Assembly (NCBI GenBank): GCA_021904315.1
Contig: CM038924.1
Coordinates: 17,194,051-17,258,050, forward strand
Origin: Sphagnum magellanicum
Lineage: Eukaryota > Streptophyta > Sphagnopsida > Sphagnales > Sphagnaceae
DNA length: 64,000 nucleotides
Direction: 5' to 3'
The first letter of the stretch is position 1. Each line of letters begins with the position of its first letter. Under the pieces are notes generated by a model. It was given only the letters and a program-made list of their open reading frames with translations, made no database searches and was not told the DNA's origin. Positions 50,421 through 63,430 of this stretch are shown here, in pieces. Position numbers and translations under genes: made by a program.

Positions 50421-51482
50421 TGTTAGTGTGTCAGATGCACCAAGAGGAGAGGTTCAAGTTTTGTTTGGACACCAGAAACAAGGGAGCCCTCCCCTTGGGT
50501 CCAGCCTACCGTGAACGCTTAAGTGTTTGGCCACCGGCCGATCTACCCTAGTGTTTGCCTTAAACTTGCACCAAAGTGATAACCATTTATGTATAAAAAC
50601 TTATGTTGTTGTGCAATCATAGCTGATTTTTTTTGCCACATTATCATCAGCTTTGACCTTTCATGCAATCCATCATTTCCCTCATGTGTCAAATGGCTTC
50701 ATTCTTGATTACATACATAACTCTTTAATATTCATTAGAAATCATAAGTCTTGTCAAATTAACTAGTTGGTCCCTGTTGGGACCTGGAGTGGAGGTAAGC
50801 CTAACACCCTAATACCCTCCATTTATGAAGGGGGTATTAAGCTAGGCCAAAAGTGGTGTCCAACCAATTTAAATGACCAAATAATGCAGCATGCAGCCAA
50901 GAGGCCAGTTTTTCTTTCTCCAATGCAACTTTGAAGTTTTAAAAAAATTGGTCATCAACTTTGTTGTATGGGTTCAATTTTTTTTTCCTTTTTTTCCTTT
51001 CAATTGTTGGGTTCAATTTTTGCATTTTGTTCAGTCAAATAAATTGGATGTGAAATGCATGGTCATAGCCAGGAATGAAGGAAGCATCAAAATTTCTTTC
51101 CAAATACACCCTTAAAATTGATGCCCAACAAATGTATTAAACAATGATTTACATTTGGTGAGTGAAGGCCGTCTGCCATTCAAATTTGTTTTCTACACCC
51201 AAAACATATAGGGGGGGTGTAATGGGACTAAAAATAACATGCCTCTTATAGTATTGGGTCCATTGTAAAACCACCAATATCTAGCCATTGGAACCAGCTT
51301 AGGTCACTTATTGTTAGTTCTATTAAGTAGTTGTGAGATGCATCCCAAATGATTTCCCAAAAAAATCTGAATTTTTTTCTTGATTTAAAAAAAACAAAAT
51401 ATGTGAAACTTTGAACAACCCCACCTACAATAGAAGTCTACACTTCCAAAACATATTGGTAGACATGCCTCCCTTTGGCCCA

Positions 51483-51517
<35 letters not shown>

Positions 51518-53389
51518 CTTATTCAGCTTTGGGCAAAAGTTATGGTATACAAGTGTGGTGAGCTATTGGGAACACCTTGAGAAACACATTGGGAACTTGG
51601 GGAACATGTTGAAAATCCATTAAGAACATGATGTGAATTCATTGAGAACTTGACATGAACACATATGATTCACAATTATCACATCCAACATTGTGTATTG
51701 ATTGGGCCTCTACCCAATTGGCCTCTACCCAGTCTAGGACCCACCCCCCCCCCTTCCCCCCAAAATTAACGTGCAAAAACAGGTACACTACAACGTGAGA
51801 GACACTTTAAAGGGAACAATCTGAGCCAATGAAGAGCAATCTTTTGGGGATCCTACGCTGAAGGTGCAGCCCTTGAATGGAATAAGGCCCTTATTAAAGT
51901 ATTTCTTTTGAAACTCTTTCATGTGAACCTGGATGTGCAGCCTATTAAAAAAAAATTCTCAACTCTTTTTCATGTGATGCAAAAGTTGCTTTGAAACCCA
52001 GAAAAGATGGAGCCTTTCTTTAACTGTTTAATCACATGTCTTTTGCTTGAAAAAGCAAAGGGTATCCTGAATCCAGTAAAGAGACAAAATTTTCTTTCAC
52101 ATATTTATCACATGTATTTTGTAGAGCAAAGGAGGCTGTCCTGTAGCCAGAAAGATACTCAAGTAGAGTGTTCCTTTTACTAGTGAGGTTTAGCCAAATT
52201 CCTACCTCTTAAAGGGGTTGGCTACCTCTAAGCATGTAAAATAGGTTAATCCTTTTTTTAAAAATAGCAAAATCTCTCTAGACTAGATTTGCAAGAGAAC
52301 CCAAGACACATTGATTGACACATGTCATCATCGTGTGGCCCGTGCATCTACGGTTGGATGTGTTGGATGTCTCCTCCCAACATTAGGGTTAAAGCATTTT
52401 CAACCTTGTTCAAGAAAGAAGGAGCTTTCTCTTTTGTCAATCTCCGTTGCTTCTCTTTTGTTACATTCATGGCTTTGCTTGTGATGGAGGAGCATTCAAT
52501 TTTGACAATGTCCGTGTTCGATTTGTTGACACTTCTCTACACTCCTTGACACATAGTCACTAGTCACCCTTGGATGTGATCTATTACCAAAGCACATTCG
52601 CCTCATGATTATTGGTAAGGTTTTTACAACCCTTTGAACTCTCTTATAAAACCATGTTCCCTTTGAGTTTTGCCAAGCATGAATGTTGGGATTTGATGAT
52701 TGTGGCAACTAGCTTAGTGATAGTCCTTTAAAGACTTCAAGTTTCAAGCTTTTTGCAATGTGCATTACAATGGCACCAGTTGATAACTAGTTAGTACTTG
52801 ATCGTTACAACTTATTGATTCAATGGCTTGCGGGATTTAGGACTTTGTAGGTATAAGCAACAAGCTTGATGTGATTGCAAATCATGATTTGAGCTTGATC
52901 AGATTTTATCAACTTTTGGAATCTAGACTTGAAGTTGTTCACCTTGGAATTGTTGTCATTTGCAATGGTTTATAATGAATTAGGATTCTAGATGATCTAA
53001 GATTTTGAAGTTTGTTGACCATCATGCTTCAAAAATTATGTAAGTTACCCAAGAATCATTAGGAGAAATATGTCCTAGTTGTAACTATTTTTTCAACTTG
53101 ATTTCAATTGAAAATGGCAAATGCAATTGCAATTTATTTTTTTATAATTGTAGCATATTTTTTGCAACTACATACCAAAAAAGTTGAAATTGATAAACAT
53201 GTGGGAACACTATGAACATTAACCACTTTAGTTATAAACCTATTGATTATTATATTTAAAGGTCATTTTCAACTATGATCCATGTCTGAATGAATTTCAT
53301 TTGTTGACATTGCATGATATTATCAAACATATAGTTGGAAGTTCACATTTGTTACAATTCAATTGGCAAAATGTCAACCAATAATTAAA
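50421..53389. other. Intergenic DNA
   Basis: No gene is supported in about 3 kb. A (TA)n run lies at 51485-51514 and a C-rich run near 51743-51762. Words such as GGGAACA...GAGAACTTG around 51560-51660 form a loose, irregular repeat of AACATGTTGAAAAT-type segments. Confidence 0.5.
51485..51514. repeat. (TA)n microsatellite
   Basis: About fifteen TA units. Confidence 0.95.
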
Positions 53390-53680
53390 TGACACATGGC
53401 ACATCCACATCCATAGGCTAGGCCACTTCAACATTAAGCTAGGTTACATCACATGGCACGAAAACATAAATGACCTCATTTAAGCCTAAACATCAAAACC
53501 TAAACTAGGTCTACAAATTGACACCTAACTTAAGCTTAGGCTAGGCCTAAACATAGGCCACCTAGATTAGGTTATGTGGCACCTAGGCTAGGCTTAAACC
53601 TAGGCCACATAACACTTAGGTTATGCCTCATTTAGGTCATATGGCATTTAACTGAAAATCTTTTATATCATTTTAGGTTG
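53390..53680. repeat. CTAGG-rich irregular repeat
   Basis: Words such as GGCTAGGCC, CCTAGGCTAGGC, TTAGGTTATG and CACATAA recur on both strands over ~290 bp, giving many small palindromes around CCTAGG and AAGCTT-like cores. There is no fixed unit length. Confidence 0.65.
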
Positions 53681-56600
53681 AGCCTTTTTGATTGGTTTAT
53701 TTTAAATGGCTATTAAATTTTGATTTTTTTTTTTGTTTTTTCAACATTTTTAATGCACTTCTTAATATAATTTAGATTCTTTGAAATGAAAAACAAACAA
53801 TATTTGAAATTTTTTGTTGCAACCTTGTTGCAATTTAATTATAAACCCTATTAGTTGTAATTTAATTGTAACCCAATTGTAACCTAATTATAATACAATT
53901 TAGTTAGTTGTAATTCAATTGCAACCTAGTTGCAATTCAATTACAACTTAATATAAATGTAGTTAGGCCAACATTTAAAGCTAGTAGTCTAAGGTTTAAC
54001 TAGGTTAGTAAATACATTAAGTAGAAATATAATTTGTCTACCAACTAACCTAACTAATAATCAACCTAAACTAAGTAAACTATTTAGTTGTAATTCGATC
54101 ACCATTATTAAAAGATTATTATACCTATTAAATTATGAATTAAAATTTTTATTACTACTAAATATATAATATTTTAATCAATAATAGCTATATCTAATAA
54201 GTGAGATAATAATAATAATAATAATAGTAATTAAATGGATAGCCTAGGTTAATTATTAGCTATATATATAATGTTACCAATATCATTAATTAATTAATTA
54301 CTACTATCTTATAATTATAATTGAAATTATAAGTATAAATATTATAATTAATATTAGTATTATAATATATTGTTATAAGAACTATTGTGAAAAGATTATC
54401 ATGCAGATTGGAATAATTTTAAGAAATTATATTAAATAATAATAATTATTTATTATAATTTATTATAATAAATAAAATATAATTACTATAGTAGTTAGTA
54501 TAAATTTTGATTAATAATTAGTTATGTGATTTTATTTCATTTTATGAATTATTATTTAAAAATATTATACCTATTGAAATAACAATAATAGTATTTACTG
54601 TTATTATTGAATTTATTTAATAATTTTTTAATTTGATGGAACATGTGATCAAGTCTTTTACTAAATTTGAAACCAAACATTGTCAACATTTATTTGTTGG
54701 ATCATCTAGTGAAGCAAATCATTGTTAACATCTATTGTTGCATCATTTAATGACCTTCAAATCAAAGTTTTTTTCCAATTTTTCAACTTCCAAATGGTCA
54801 TTTGTTAAATCTAGACTTTTCAAAAACAAAAATAATTAAAAACATGATTGAATCAATTTTACATAATATTATAATGTGAAATATTTTGGGTCATAAAAAT
54901 TAAAACAATTTGCTTGTAGGCTTATTTATTTTTTTGGGTGATAATTAATCATGTTTGGCCATGTCATCTTAATTAGCCAACAAATGATGGCTTAGGCACA
55001 AACTTAGAACTTATAACATGATGGCATCCAAATCACTTACATGGATGAACATGTTAATGGATGATCATTTGACATGCACAAATGTCATTCATCAATGTAG
55101 GTGACATAAATGGATATATAAAAACTAATAGGATGAAATCCATCAAAAGACCTCTTTGACAATTTTATAGATGTGCACTTAAATGCAATGGATGAATGAA
55201 AATTTTGGATGGAAAATGGATGAATGATAGATGCTATTGATGGATTCTATTTATCCCCAAAGCCCATGGCTTCAAAGCCCAAGTAGCATGGGGTTTTTTT
55301 ATTGTGGGCACATGGTTGTTTGTTTCACGGCTTGGGGTTATTAATTCCAAACACACTTGGAATCAACAAACTTGAAATTGTGGCTTGAAATTAGGTATGA
55401 AAGCACTTGAATACTCTAATAATTTGAACTTTTATAGACATGATTGACTTGAATGGTGTCCAAACCTCATGCTTGGAATCAAAAACCCATGTTATAGGCT
55501 TTGAGATTACAAGCTTTGGGGGGAAAAAAAAAAGTCTACCTTGAGCTAATGGAATATTTTTAAAGCAAAAAGTATTGTAAAAGCATAACCCACTTCCCAC
55601 ATGACAATGGCCCCTCCTCCAAATTTTTTTGAACATACAAAAAACAATTGAAAGGTTTTTTGAGTTCAAATCTCATATTTTCTTTATATTTACTTCTATG
55701 AATGATGTGGAGTTGAAGCCATCTAATGCAATGAAACTCAATCTATGGATGAAGTTATGTTGGTTAATATGGACAAAATCTCATGGATTGAACTATCATG
55801 GAATAATGTTCATCCATGAAATCATGGTTGCGAAATGGGACATGCCTTTGTTAGGGACATCTATGGGAGTCAGGATCTTCAATAGTGAACCTAACATAAT
55901 CTTACCTACTCCTTGAACAAACAAAACAGGGTTTTTCCTAGGGAGGTTGAACACATGCTGATTAGATTTAGTGAGTTCAAAGGATAGTCTGAATTTTGAA
56001 AGGGCTTTTCTCAATCTTCAAAAAACCATCAAGTTTCTTATAAAACATGACTTAAAGAAATAACTAAAGGAAAAGAGGGAGGAAGCAATGTTTTCTTTTC
56101 AGTTTGTGGTCTCAAATGTTTGGTAATGTTTCCAAAATTCTATGTATTTTTTTGGTCAAATTTACATTAAAAGACCAAAATTTCCAATTTTTTCGATCAC
56201 CAAGTTGTGAAAATTCATGACAAAAAATTCATTGGGGGAAGGGTAACCTAGCAAAAATCTTAAATAATTTTTGAGTTTTTGGGGCATAAATTTTGGCAAA
56301 TTAAAAAAAATTCAAGCATTGGACAATTCATAAAATTTTATATTTGTAGGCAACTAGAAGCTCATTGAAGGCATTCACATGTTGAAGTATACTTGGAAAT
56401 TTGGCAATGTTTATTTTGGTAATTTGGAATTGGTGACTTGGGAATGTGGACTTTATGATTTGGCAAAGTGGACTTGACAAAGTAGTAAAATCAACTTGAC
56501 AAAATAACCAAATAAAAAAATTAGCAATGTGGATTTGGAAATTTGGCAAAGTGAACTTGGGAAACAAGTAAAATGAATTTGGCAAAGTACCCAAGCAAAT

Positions 56601-57560
56601 GATATTCCATACTTTGTCACTTTTGTGGACGTGTTGTCAACATGACCTTAGTGGCCTTTAATGCTCACAGTCCAATATCACTTGACCTTCCTATGATCAT
56701 TGGCTATTTTCATAGTTTGTGCTTCAATAATCATGGAAAGTTGGATAGACATCTTTGTTATTAATGCTCATTTGTGACAAATAGAACAATAGAGTCAAAA
56801 AATATTTTTCATTAGGTTCTATTTTATAAGAGTCAAAATTTGTTCTTAAACTCACCTTTAGATGAATGAAAATTTTCCAAGGATAAAATCTTATTATAAT
56901 AATTCCATCCATGTATTAATACATTCATCCATGATTTTTATGAATGCACACATTCATCCCCCTTGCCTTTTGGCTTATTCCTATAATATAATTATTTTAT
57001 GTTTTAATTTATAACATGCATGACTATAGGATAAATGTTATGTGCAAGCCCTAAGTTCCAACTCTAGGCACCATGCTTAAGTTCCAAGCTCATTGAATGA
57101 TTTGCTTCCTTGCCAACCCACTTCTTTTAAGAAGCCAAATGGGTAGGTTTTGGTCATTTTGTTGGGAACTTCTTTTTTTATTACAATATGTTTGCTTGTG
57201 ATTGTTATTGTGGTTGATATATTCACCATCTTTCTTAAACTAAATTGAACATATGATATGAAGTTAGACTAGACAAAACTATCAAAATATTATTATCCAT
57301 CAATCATTTGGTATAATTTATTGACATGTGTTTAGTTTGGAAATGTTGAATTTCTTCATCTTGCCAAATCTTACATGCTTTAGATACATGGTATAATACA
57401 AGAATGCCATTTTACATTTTCGATGAATTGAAGTTTCCCATACATTTGACCAATATTCATATCCATTGGTTGATAATTGAAACATCCTCATGGGTATATG
57501 TATATGTATGTGTATGTGTGCGTGTGTGTGCATGTTTTTGTATTGCTCCACATGTGCAAC
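53681..57560. other. Very AT-rich intergenic DNA
   Basis: At 53840-53960 the words TTGCAATTCAATTACAAC and TAATTGTAACC recur. From 54170 to 54640 the sequence is almost pure A/T with AATAAT runs. Around 56400-56600 there are repeats of AATTTGGCAAAGTGGACTTG words. No gene is supported. A TG-rich run lies at about 57496-57538. Confidence 0.55.
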
Positions 57561-60500
57561 ATTACTTCATAAATAGTGTTTACACCCATGACACAAAAGC
57601 TTCAAATTAATGTGCGGAATCTGATCAAGATGTTCTGAAAGTCTGTACGTGCACAAAAGTTTTGCAGCACAAGAAAGGTTCGTATACAAGTTGTACATTT
57701 TGTTTGCAGTACTACATTGATTCTGCAAAAACCCATGTTGACACATAATTGTATGTTTCAGATCATGTGGAGATCTATTTGTTTGAAATATGCAAAACTT
57801 CCTGGAGGAACTGGAGGTATTATCAGGAGCAGATGCTTTTCTTTTTAGGTGTTGTTGATTATGTTCTCTTTGAACACTCCTGCATGCTCTTGATAAAAAC
57901 ATGTTGTGTTGTGTTGTGTTGATATGTACGTACATTTTTGAAGAAAGAATTGGAAGGCAGTGAAGACAGAGTTTTCCATCAATAAATTTGGTTTTCCAAA
58001 AGGTATATATCCAGTATTCCTTTGGAGAGCTTACATAATCTCTCCACCCATCTCTTCTTGCCTATCCCTTCTCCATCGAACATGATGTACATGAGTACAT
58101 GATGCCCATTTGTTTTTACTGTTTTGCACAAGCAGAACATGATGATCACACAGACACCGATGATAAAAACCATGCTGACATGCATAGATGCAACCTGTTG
58201 ATGTTACATTGCTGGAAAGGATTCTTTTGGTGTCTCCACACCATTCCAGTCGCAATATCTCAATGAATATTTTATTCACATTGCAACAGATCCTCAACTG
58301 CTTGTAGTCTGCAAATGAATACATTGTTTTATTAGTTGAAGCTGTGAGGTTCAGTGGAACAAAGGAAGACAAAAAAGGAAATAGAGCGTGTCATCAATGT
58401 CAGAGGAATGACATACAGAAAAGGCTTGTACAAACATTGTCTGCAGCCCGGGGGAATAGGGTATGTGCTCTCCTACACATGTTTGATTCTGAGATGACAC
58501 ATGAATCAAATTTATATTTTCTGTGCCTTCTGTTAGTGCACATACTCTAATAGAACAGATGCCCAGTGTCCACAGGCCACCTTATGTTTGCAGACTTCAC
58601 TCCCATATGATGTCAAACACTTGTGAAAGAACCGCAGCAGCCATTATAAAGAGTTGCAAGGGTTTAACAGAAATCTCAGGTCTGTTGGAAGTCTTGGATA
58701 AGGACTCAGTGATGATTCTGATGGGCCTATAGCTCCTTACCTCGCAAGACCTGACCCCACAATTCATAACAAGCTTTATTGCCAGTTTCAAGTTGAAAAT
58801 TGTGACAGTTTGCCAGTAGGGGTTGTTTTGAAATTAGAAGGTCAGCAGTCCAAACTTAGGTATAGTATTTGAACTCCTTTTTGTATTTCTGGTTTGTATC
58901 TCATGATCATAGGACTCCCACATGGGGGTAATGATCCTTCACCTTGTGTACAAGAATTGGTCTTTTGTAATCTGGAATGCAGAGTACAAGCAGTGAGGTC
59001 CGGTTTTCTGAAGGTCACAAGAAGTTCCTTGTCAGAAATTTCAGATGGGTGCATCGGCTCTTAAGATTGGCAATCCAACCTAGCCTGACCAAACCTAAGC
59101 GTAGTCAGGATAATGAAAGGAGGATCCAGTCTCCATGTGATGTACTTGTGCCAAACTTTGTCAGGTTCTATCTTTCATGAGTTTGTCTGTTTTTCAGCTC
59201 ACAGGGAAACCCAAAACTGTGATAAATGGATTGGACAAACGGGACCTTTACATGAAAGATTGTAACATTTATTGTTTTTGTGTACATGATTGCTGGATGA
59301 AATTGTTCATGGGTTTGAGGCTTCGTGCTTTTTGCTTTCCAAGAATGTGGAACATCCTGTCAAGAAGAACCTTGACAGCAATGGATTGAGACATCCAGTT
59401 ATATTATATGATAAAGAAAGGAACTGTCCAACACTCAAGCAATGATGATGGTTTTGTTCATTCCATTGGACAGCAACTGAGGAAGAATATGCTTCTAATA
59501 TGCCGCAGATGTAGCTTGCAGAATGCCAGGAATACAGTCAAAAATTGCACTGCTCTGATGTGCACAAATTACACATCAGAATCAGTCTGAAATCAGGCAC
59601 TCATACAAACAAGGCATCAAGATTGGGCAAAGATCTGAAACACTAGGACACCACTAAACCATCGAGCATTTATGTAACTATGCCCTCCTCCCACAAACGG
59701 GACCCCTGGGCCCTAGTGGCTCATTGGATATCCTACACCTCTTCACTGTCTTGTATGCTATATAAAACATGTTTATGAATAGGCAAGGCATTCCAACATT
59801 TTCTAGATTTTCTCATCCATGTCTTCCATCTCATTAAAATGAAACATGCCAGACATGGATTCCTTGCAAATTGGTGAAAGCGTTTTACACTCACCACATC
59901 ATGGATGAAGTAAATGTATGAGGTTAGGATAGCTCCATCATGATTGAAGTTTTCAAGGCTGAGTTTCTGGGCATTTTCATCATCATGAAGAAGTATGAGG
60001 AAACTAACAAACCTTGAGAACTTCAGTAAAGGAGAGATAACAAACAATTCACTCAGAGTGTACTTTGATCACAATTGCAAATGAAAAGGCAATGTTGTGA
60101 TGCCTAAAAAATGTTATGAGGCTCACCTGAAATAATGGAGGTGAAATGTCCTGTCATCGAGCAAGTACTTATAATTGCAAGCATAATCCTTCATTTTTCT
60201 GTGTAGGCTAGAAAAGCGTACTCAAATTGAAATGCCATTGCACATTATGAGATCCTTAAAACATTTCATATGTACAATTCTGAATGAAAAACAGCATCAG
60301 GAATGGATTTTTTCTCAAGTATATCATCCATAATTTCTTTGATCACTCACTAAAAAGTCTTAAGTTGGGGTCTTCTTCCTCTTCTTCCATGGATCAAGGG
60401 ACTCATCAAATTCACAATGGCAAAAGATTGGTCGTGGCAGAATCTCATTACCTGGTTATTATGTTGTTGGACATAAACCTACCCGTTGCTGGAACTGATA

Positions 60501-62060
60501 AAGTCAGTGGGGGATGTTATGGTTTTGTGCTCAATACTTACTGTACATGTTACTGTTGAAGGTCCCTGAACGCATGTATACAACATTGCTGTTCTTCAAA
60601 CTGCTCCTCAATTTTGTGTTCTTGTTTTCTCTTTTCTTCAGGTTTGGTTTCCACTTTTCTCACACTTGCTGATTGGTTGCTGTTATGTTGTTGGATCTGA
60701 AACATCCATAACGTTATTACAAGTGGTTCGTCATCTCTCAATTCTTTTTGGGTTGACTCAAATTGTATGTATTGAGAATTTCTCAGTCCTCATGAAAGCA
60801 TTTCAAGAATGCTTTCCAGATACTAAGAGCAAACTGGGGGCAGGCTTAGATGGAGTTTTAATAGGTATACAATTAGTTGCATCTTTACCCCTAAGCGTCA
60901 GGGCAGACCAATTTAGTCCACTTATCAGTGTATATTTGGCTTTCCCTGATGTTTAGGGATTACTGGAGTGACCCAAAAAACCTTGAAATTGTGCATTCTA
61001 CCACGTTCTCAAATTTCTATATGGGTTTTGTTAGTGAAAATGGTTTTGACATTGCTAGTTTTTTTCATGACCTGCATTAAAAGCCAGCTCTAAAATAGTT
61101 GGTGGTTTTTGGTTGTTTCTTTTACATGGAACTTTTTGCTATTGCGGCAAAGGGAAGATTCACAGACCAGCAATTGGATTCAACAGGTGGGGATTCAACA
61201 GGTGGGTATTCACCCAATGTCCAAGGATTGATTGCAGTCACCCACTTGTGAAGTCAGGAAAGGTTCCAAGCAAGCTTGAGTTCATAGGTTAAATCTTTTA
61301 CTGTATTTTAGCTTGAGCTGCATTGTGACTTTGAACTTGAGAAGAGAAGCTTTCTGTGCATTTCTTAAAATTGCCATTTTCTCAGCAGGCAATAGAGGAG
61401 AGGATGCAGTGTCATCTCTTGTGTCAGTGTCATCATAAGCTGAAATGTGGGCTTAGAGTGTTGGGATATAGGCTTTTCCAATGAAGGTAAGTTTTCTATG
61501 GTTGCTCAATCATTCTTTTAGAAAGCTATTCCAAGAAGATGGTGATAAAATGAAGGGCTTTAACACCAACGTCAACATAGTTCAGAGTAAGTGAAGTGCA
61601 ATGAAAAAATTCTGCATAAAATAAATCAATGTCATGAGTAAGGTCATCACACAAATGTAAATCAAGTAGTGTGCAGACCTGTGCACACTATCTCTGCATA
61701 TAGCAACATAGCATGAAACATTTTGTTAAGACATTAAACCCTAATAGGTGTACACAGAAGTGAAGACAGTTCCTCTTTACTACTAGTTTTACTACTGTAT
61801 TCCAAGCTAGATTGTGTTTTACTACTTCATATGGTGCATGAAAGAAACCAATGAAAATTCTTCAATGATCCATATATCAAGGTTTCCAATCTTATAATTG
61901 GGAAGAATGACTTTTTACTATTCTACAGAACTTGGGAATGTCAATCACAGGGATTCTACAGAACTTGGGAACACTAATCACAGGGCTCCAAATGGATGGC
62001 ACAACCCATCTTGGAGTGAAGAAAAAAACCTATGGTTATGGTGTGAGGTACTCATGTTTA
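57561..62060. other. Higher-complexity region without a recognised gene
   Basis: Compared with 30-57 kb this 4.5-kb stretch has a higher GC fraction and few simple repeats, like the transcribed flanks of the window's genes. Open frames are 60-120 codons, mostly without homology I can name, on both strands. It contains a 33-bp tandem duplication (61920-61985) and a GGATTCAACAGGTGGG duplication at about 61178-61210. It may include 3' untranslated sequence of the glycosyltransferase gene, a noncoding transcript or an unrecognised multi-exon gene. Confidence 0.4.
61920..61985. repeat. 33-bp tandem duplication
   Basis: TTCTACAGAACTTGGGAA followed by AATCACAGGG occurs twice in succession with a few differences. 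Confidence 0.9.
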
Positions 62061-62930
62061 TCAGTCCTTTATTGACGAGTGGAAGGCATCCCTATCCTGG
62101 AAAAGGATACCAAAATGATCATAACCCTCTCTTGCAGGGCTTTGCAGGTCAATCCCAATAAGCCAGACTTTGTGCACCTGAAGTCCATAAGCAAGGAGTG
62201 TGCGATCAAAGTACATACTCTCAATGTGGGGATCATGACCCTCGATTTCTAAGTCCCCCATGATTGACAGAAACCTTGCCACTTTCCATCTTTTGAACCC
62301 AAATGCATGGGCACATGTTCCAGAGCACCTTTCAGCACCAGTGCCATTTACAAGTGGCATTCTTGTTCCTGCACAACGTGGTCCACAAAGTCCTAAATAG
62401 ACCATTCCATCGCCTGATGCTAAGGACAACCCTGTCTCCAGTATTTCTTTGGCTTGATCAGGTTTCAGGCTAGGGTGTAAAGAAATGTCATCCTCAAAGA
62501 AAAAGCGCCAAGCATTTGGATCAACAGAATGATCATTTGCAAAAGCTTGCATTGCAGCAATGAATGCCATCCGGTTGGAGAAAACCTTCAAGTACTCATC
62601 AGTGTGGTACTTTCGTGAACCCTGAAACTTCTCCAATTCCTGGTCCACTTCGATGCTGTTGTACTTGAGCGGTATGTGCTGAGTAACCCTAATATTCAAA
62701 TGCTTGAGTGTAGATCCTGTATGATCAAAGCGCTCAGTGTTGATGCTTAAAACTATGCCATGAAAAATTGGGCCAACATCTGGAGAATAATAAACCTTGT
62801 GCAAGAAGCCACCCTTCATGTTGAAGCTTGTTGGCGCAACCAACCAAAGCGTCATAGTCGTAAACACTAGTGCTCCTATTAGAAAAAGACAATTTAAAAC
62901 CATCCAAAGCTTGATTGATCTGAAACCCAT
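62061..62930 (-). CDS. GT25-like membrane-anchored glycosyltransferase (putative)
   Basis: An intact single coding exon of 289 aa from ATG 62930 (MGFRSIKLW) to TGA 62061. Residues 10-31 form one hydrophobic signal anchor after a short basic N-terminus, the type II layout of Golgi glycosyltransferases. The lumenal part has HGIVLSINTERFDH (57-70), then NRMAFIAAMQAFA (119-131) and FFFEDDISLHP (143-153). The acidic EDD triad at 146-148 fits a metal/nucleotide-sugar site like that of GT25 enzymes. A Cys cluster (182, 186, 202, 206) and a sequon NGT (195-197) follow, with a conserved-looking CAHAFGFKRWK. I do not recognise a named plant orthologue; donor and acceptor are unknown. An acceptor-like TTTTTCTTAG ends four bases before the ATG, so a leader intron is likely. 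In-frame extension to 62963 uses GTG and is rejected. Confidence 0.75.
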   Translation of the reverse strand: MGFRSIKLWMVLNCLFLIGALVFTTMTLWLVAPTSFNMKGGFLHKVYYSPDVGPIFHGIVLSINTERFDHTGSTLKHLNIRVTQHIPLKYNSIEVDQELEKFQGSRKYHTDEYLKVFSNRMAFIAAMQAFANDHSVDPNAWRFFFEDDISLHPSLKPDQAKEILETGLSLASGDGMVYLGLCGPRCAGTRMPLVNGTGAERCSGTCAHAFGFKRWKVARFLSIMGDLEIEGHDPHIESMYFDRTLLAYGLQVHKVWLIGIDLQSPAREGYDHFGILFQDRDAFHSSIKD

Positions 62931-63253
62931 ATTTCTAAGAAAAATAAATAAATTAAGTGCCACAAGATTAGTAACAGTGCCTTATAATACCATAGTTTGC
63001 TTTCGCCAACCAAAACATCCCACCTGCCACACATTGAAAAATTGGATATAACTGGACTTAGTACTGGAGATTTTGAGAATGCTGTAGTTTTGTTCTAAAC
63101 TGGTCTTGAAATGGGTTTCTTTTGTTGACATGTTTTCTTTTCATTGAAATGGTCTTTTAATATATTTTTTTTCATTGGAGTCTCTTGCATTCTTCCTCAT
63201 GCAGAAAACAATGAATTAAAACTACAGCTTAATCACATGAACATAAATCTCAC

Positions 63254-63430
63254 CTGCAGATTGCCAGACAAAGATCTGCAATTTAACTTTGGATTTCTGG
63301 AACTTGGGTACTTGGATGATGAGTTTTCCTGCAGGATTTCAGCTTCCTGCAGGAGGAGGAAGAATCTAACTATCTCTAGCTCTCTCCTCCACTTGAATCT
63401 CGTTGAATGAAATTTGGCACAGCTCACTCA
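63254..63430 (-). other. Possible noncoding first exon of the glycosyltransferase gene
   Basis: On the minus strand, CTGCAG at 63259-63254 is followed by GTGAGA, a near-perfect donor. The matching acceptor TTTTTCTTAG ends at 62935, giving a 318-bp intron (62935-63253) that places four bases before the ATG at 62930. The proposed exon is purine-rich, contains CTGCAG words and lacks an ATG in its open frame. Its 5' limit is a guess. Confidence 0.45.

Noticed and set aside
50267-50551. 94-codon open frame
   Set aside because: It lies across a tandem duplication, and the other copy does not keep the frame.
62931-62963. Eleven-residue extension of the glycosyltransferase
   Set aside because: It would need a GTG start and covers what looks like a splice acceptor tract.
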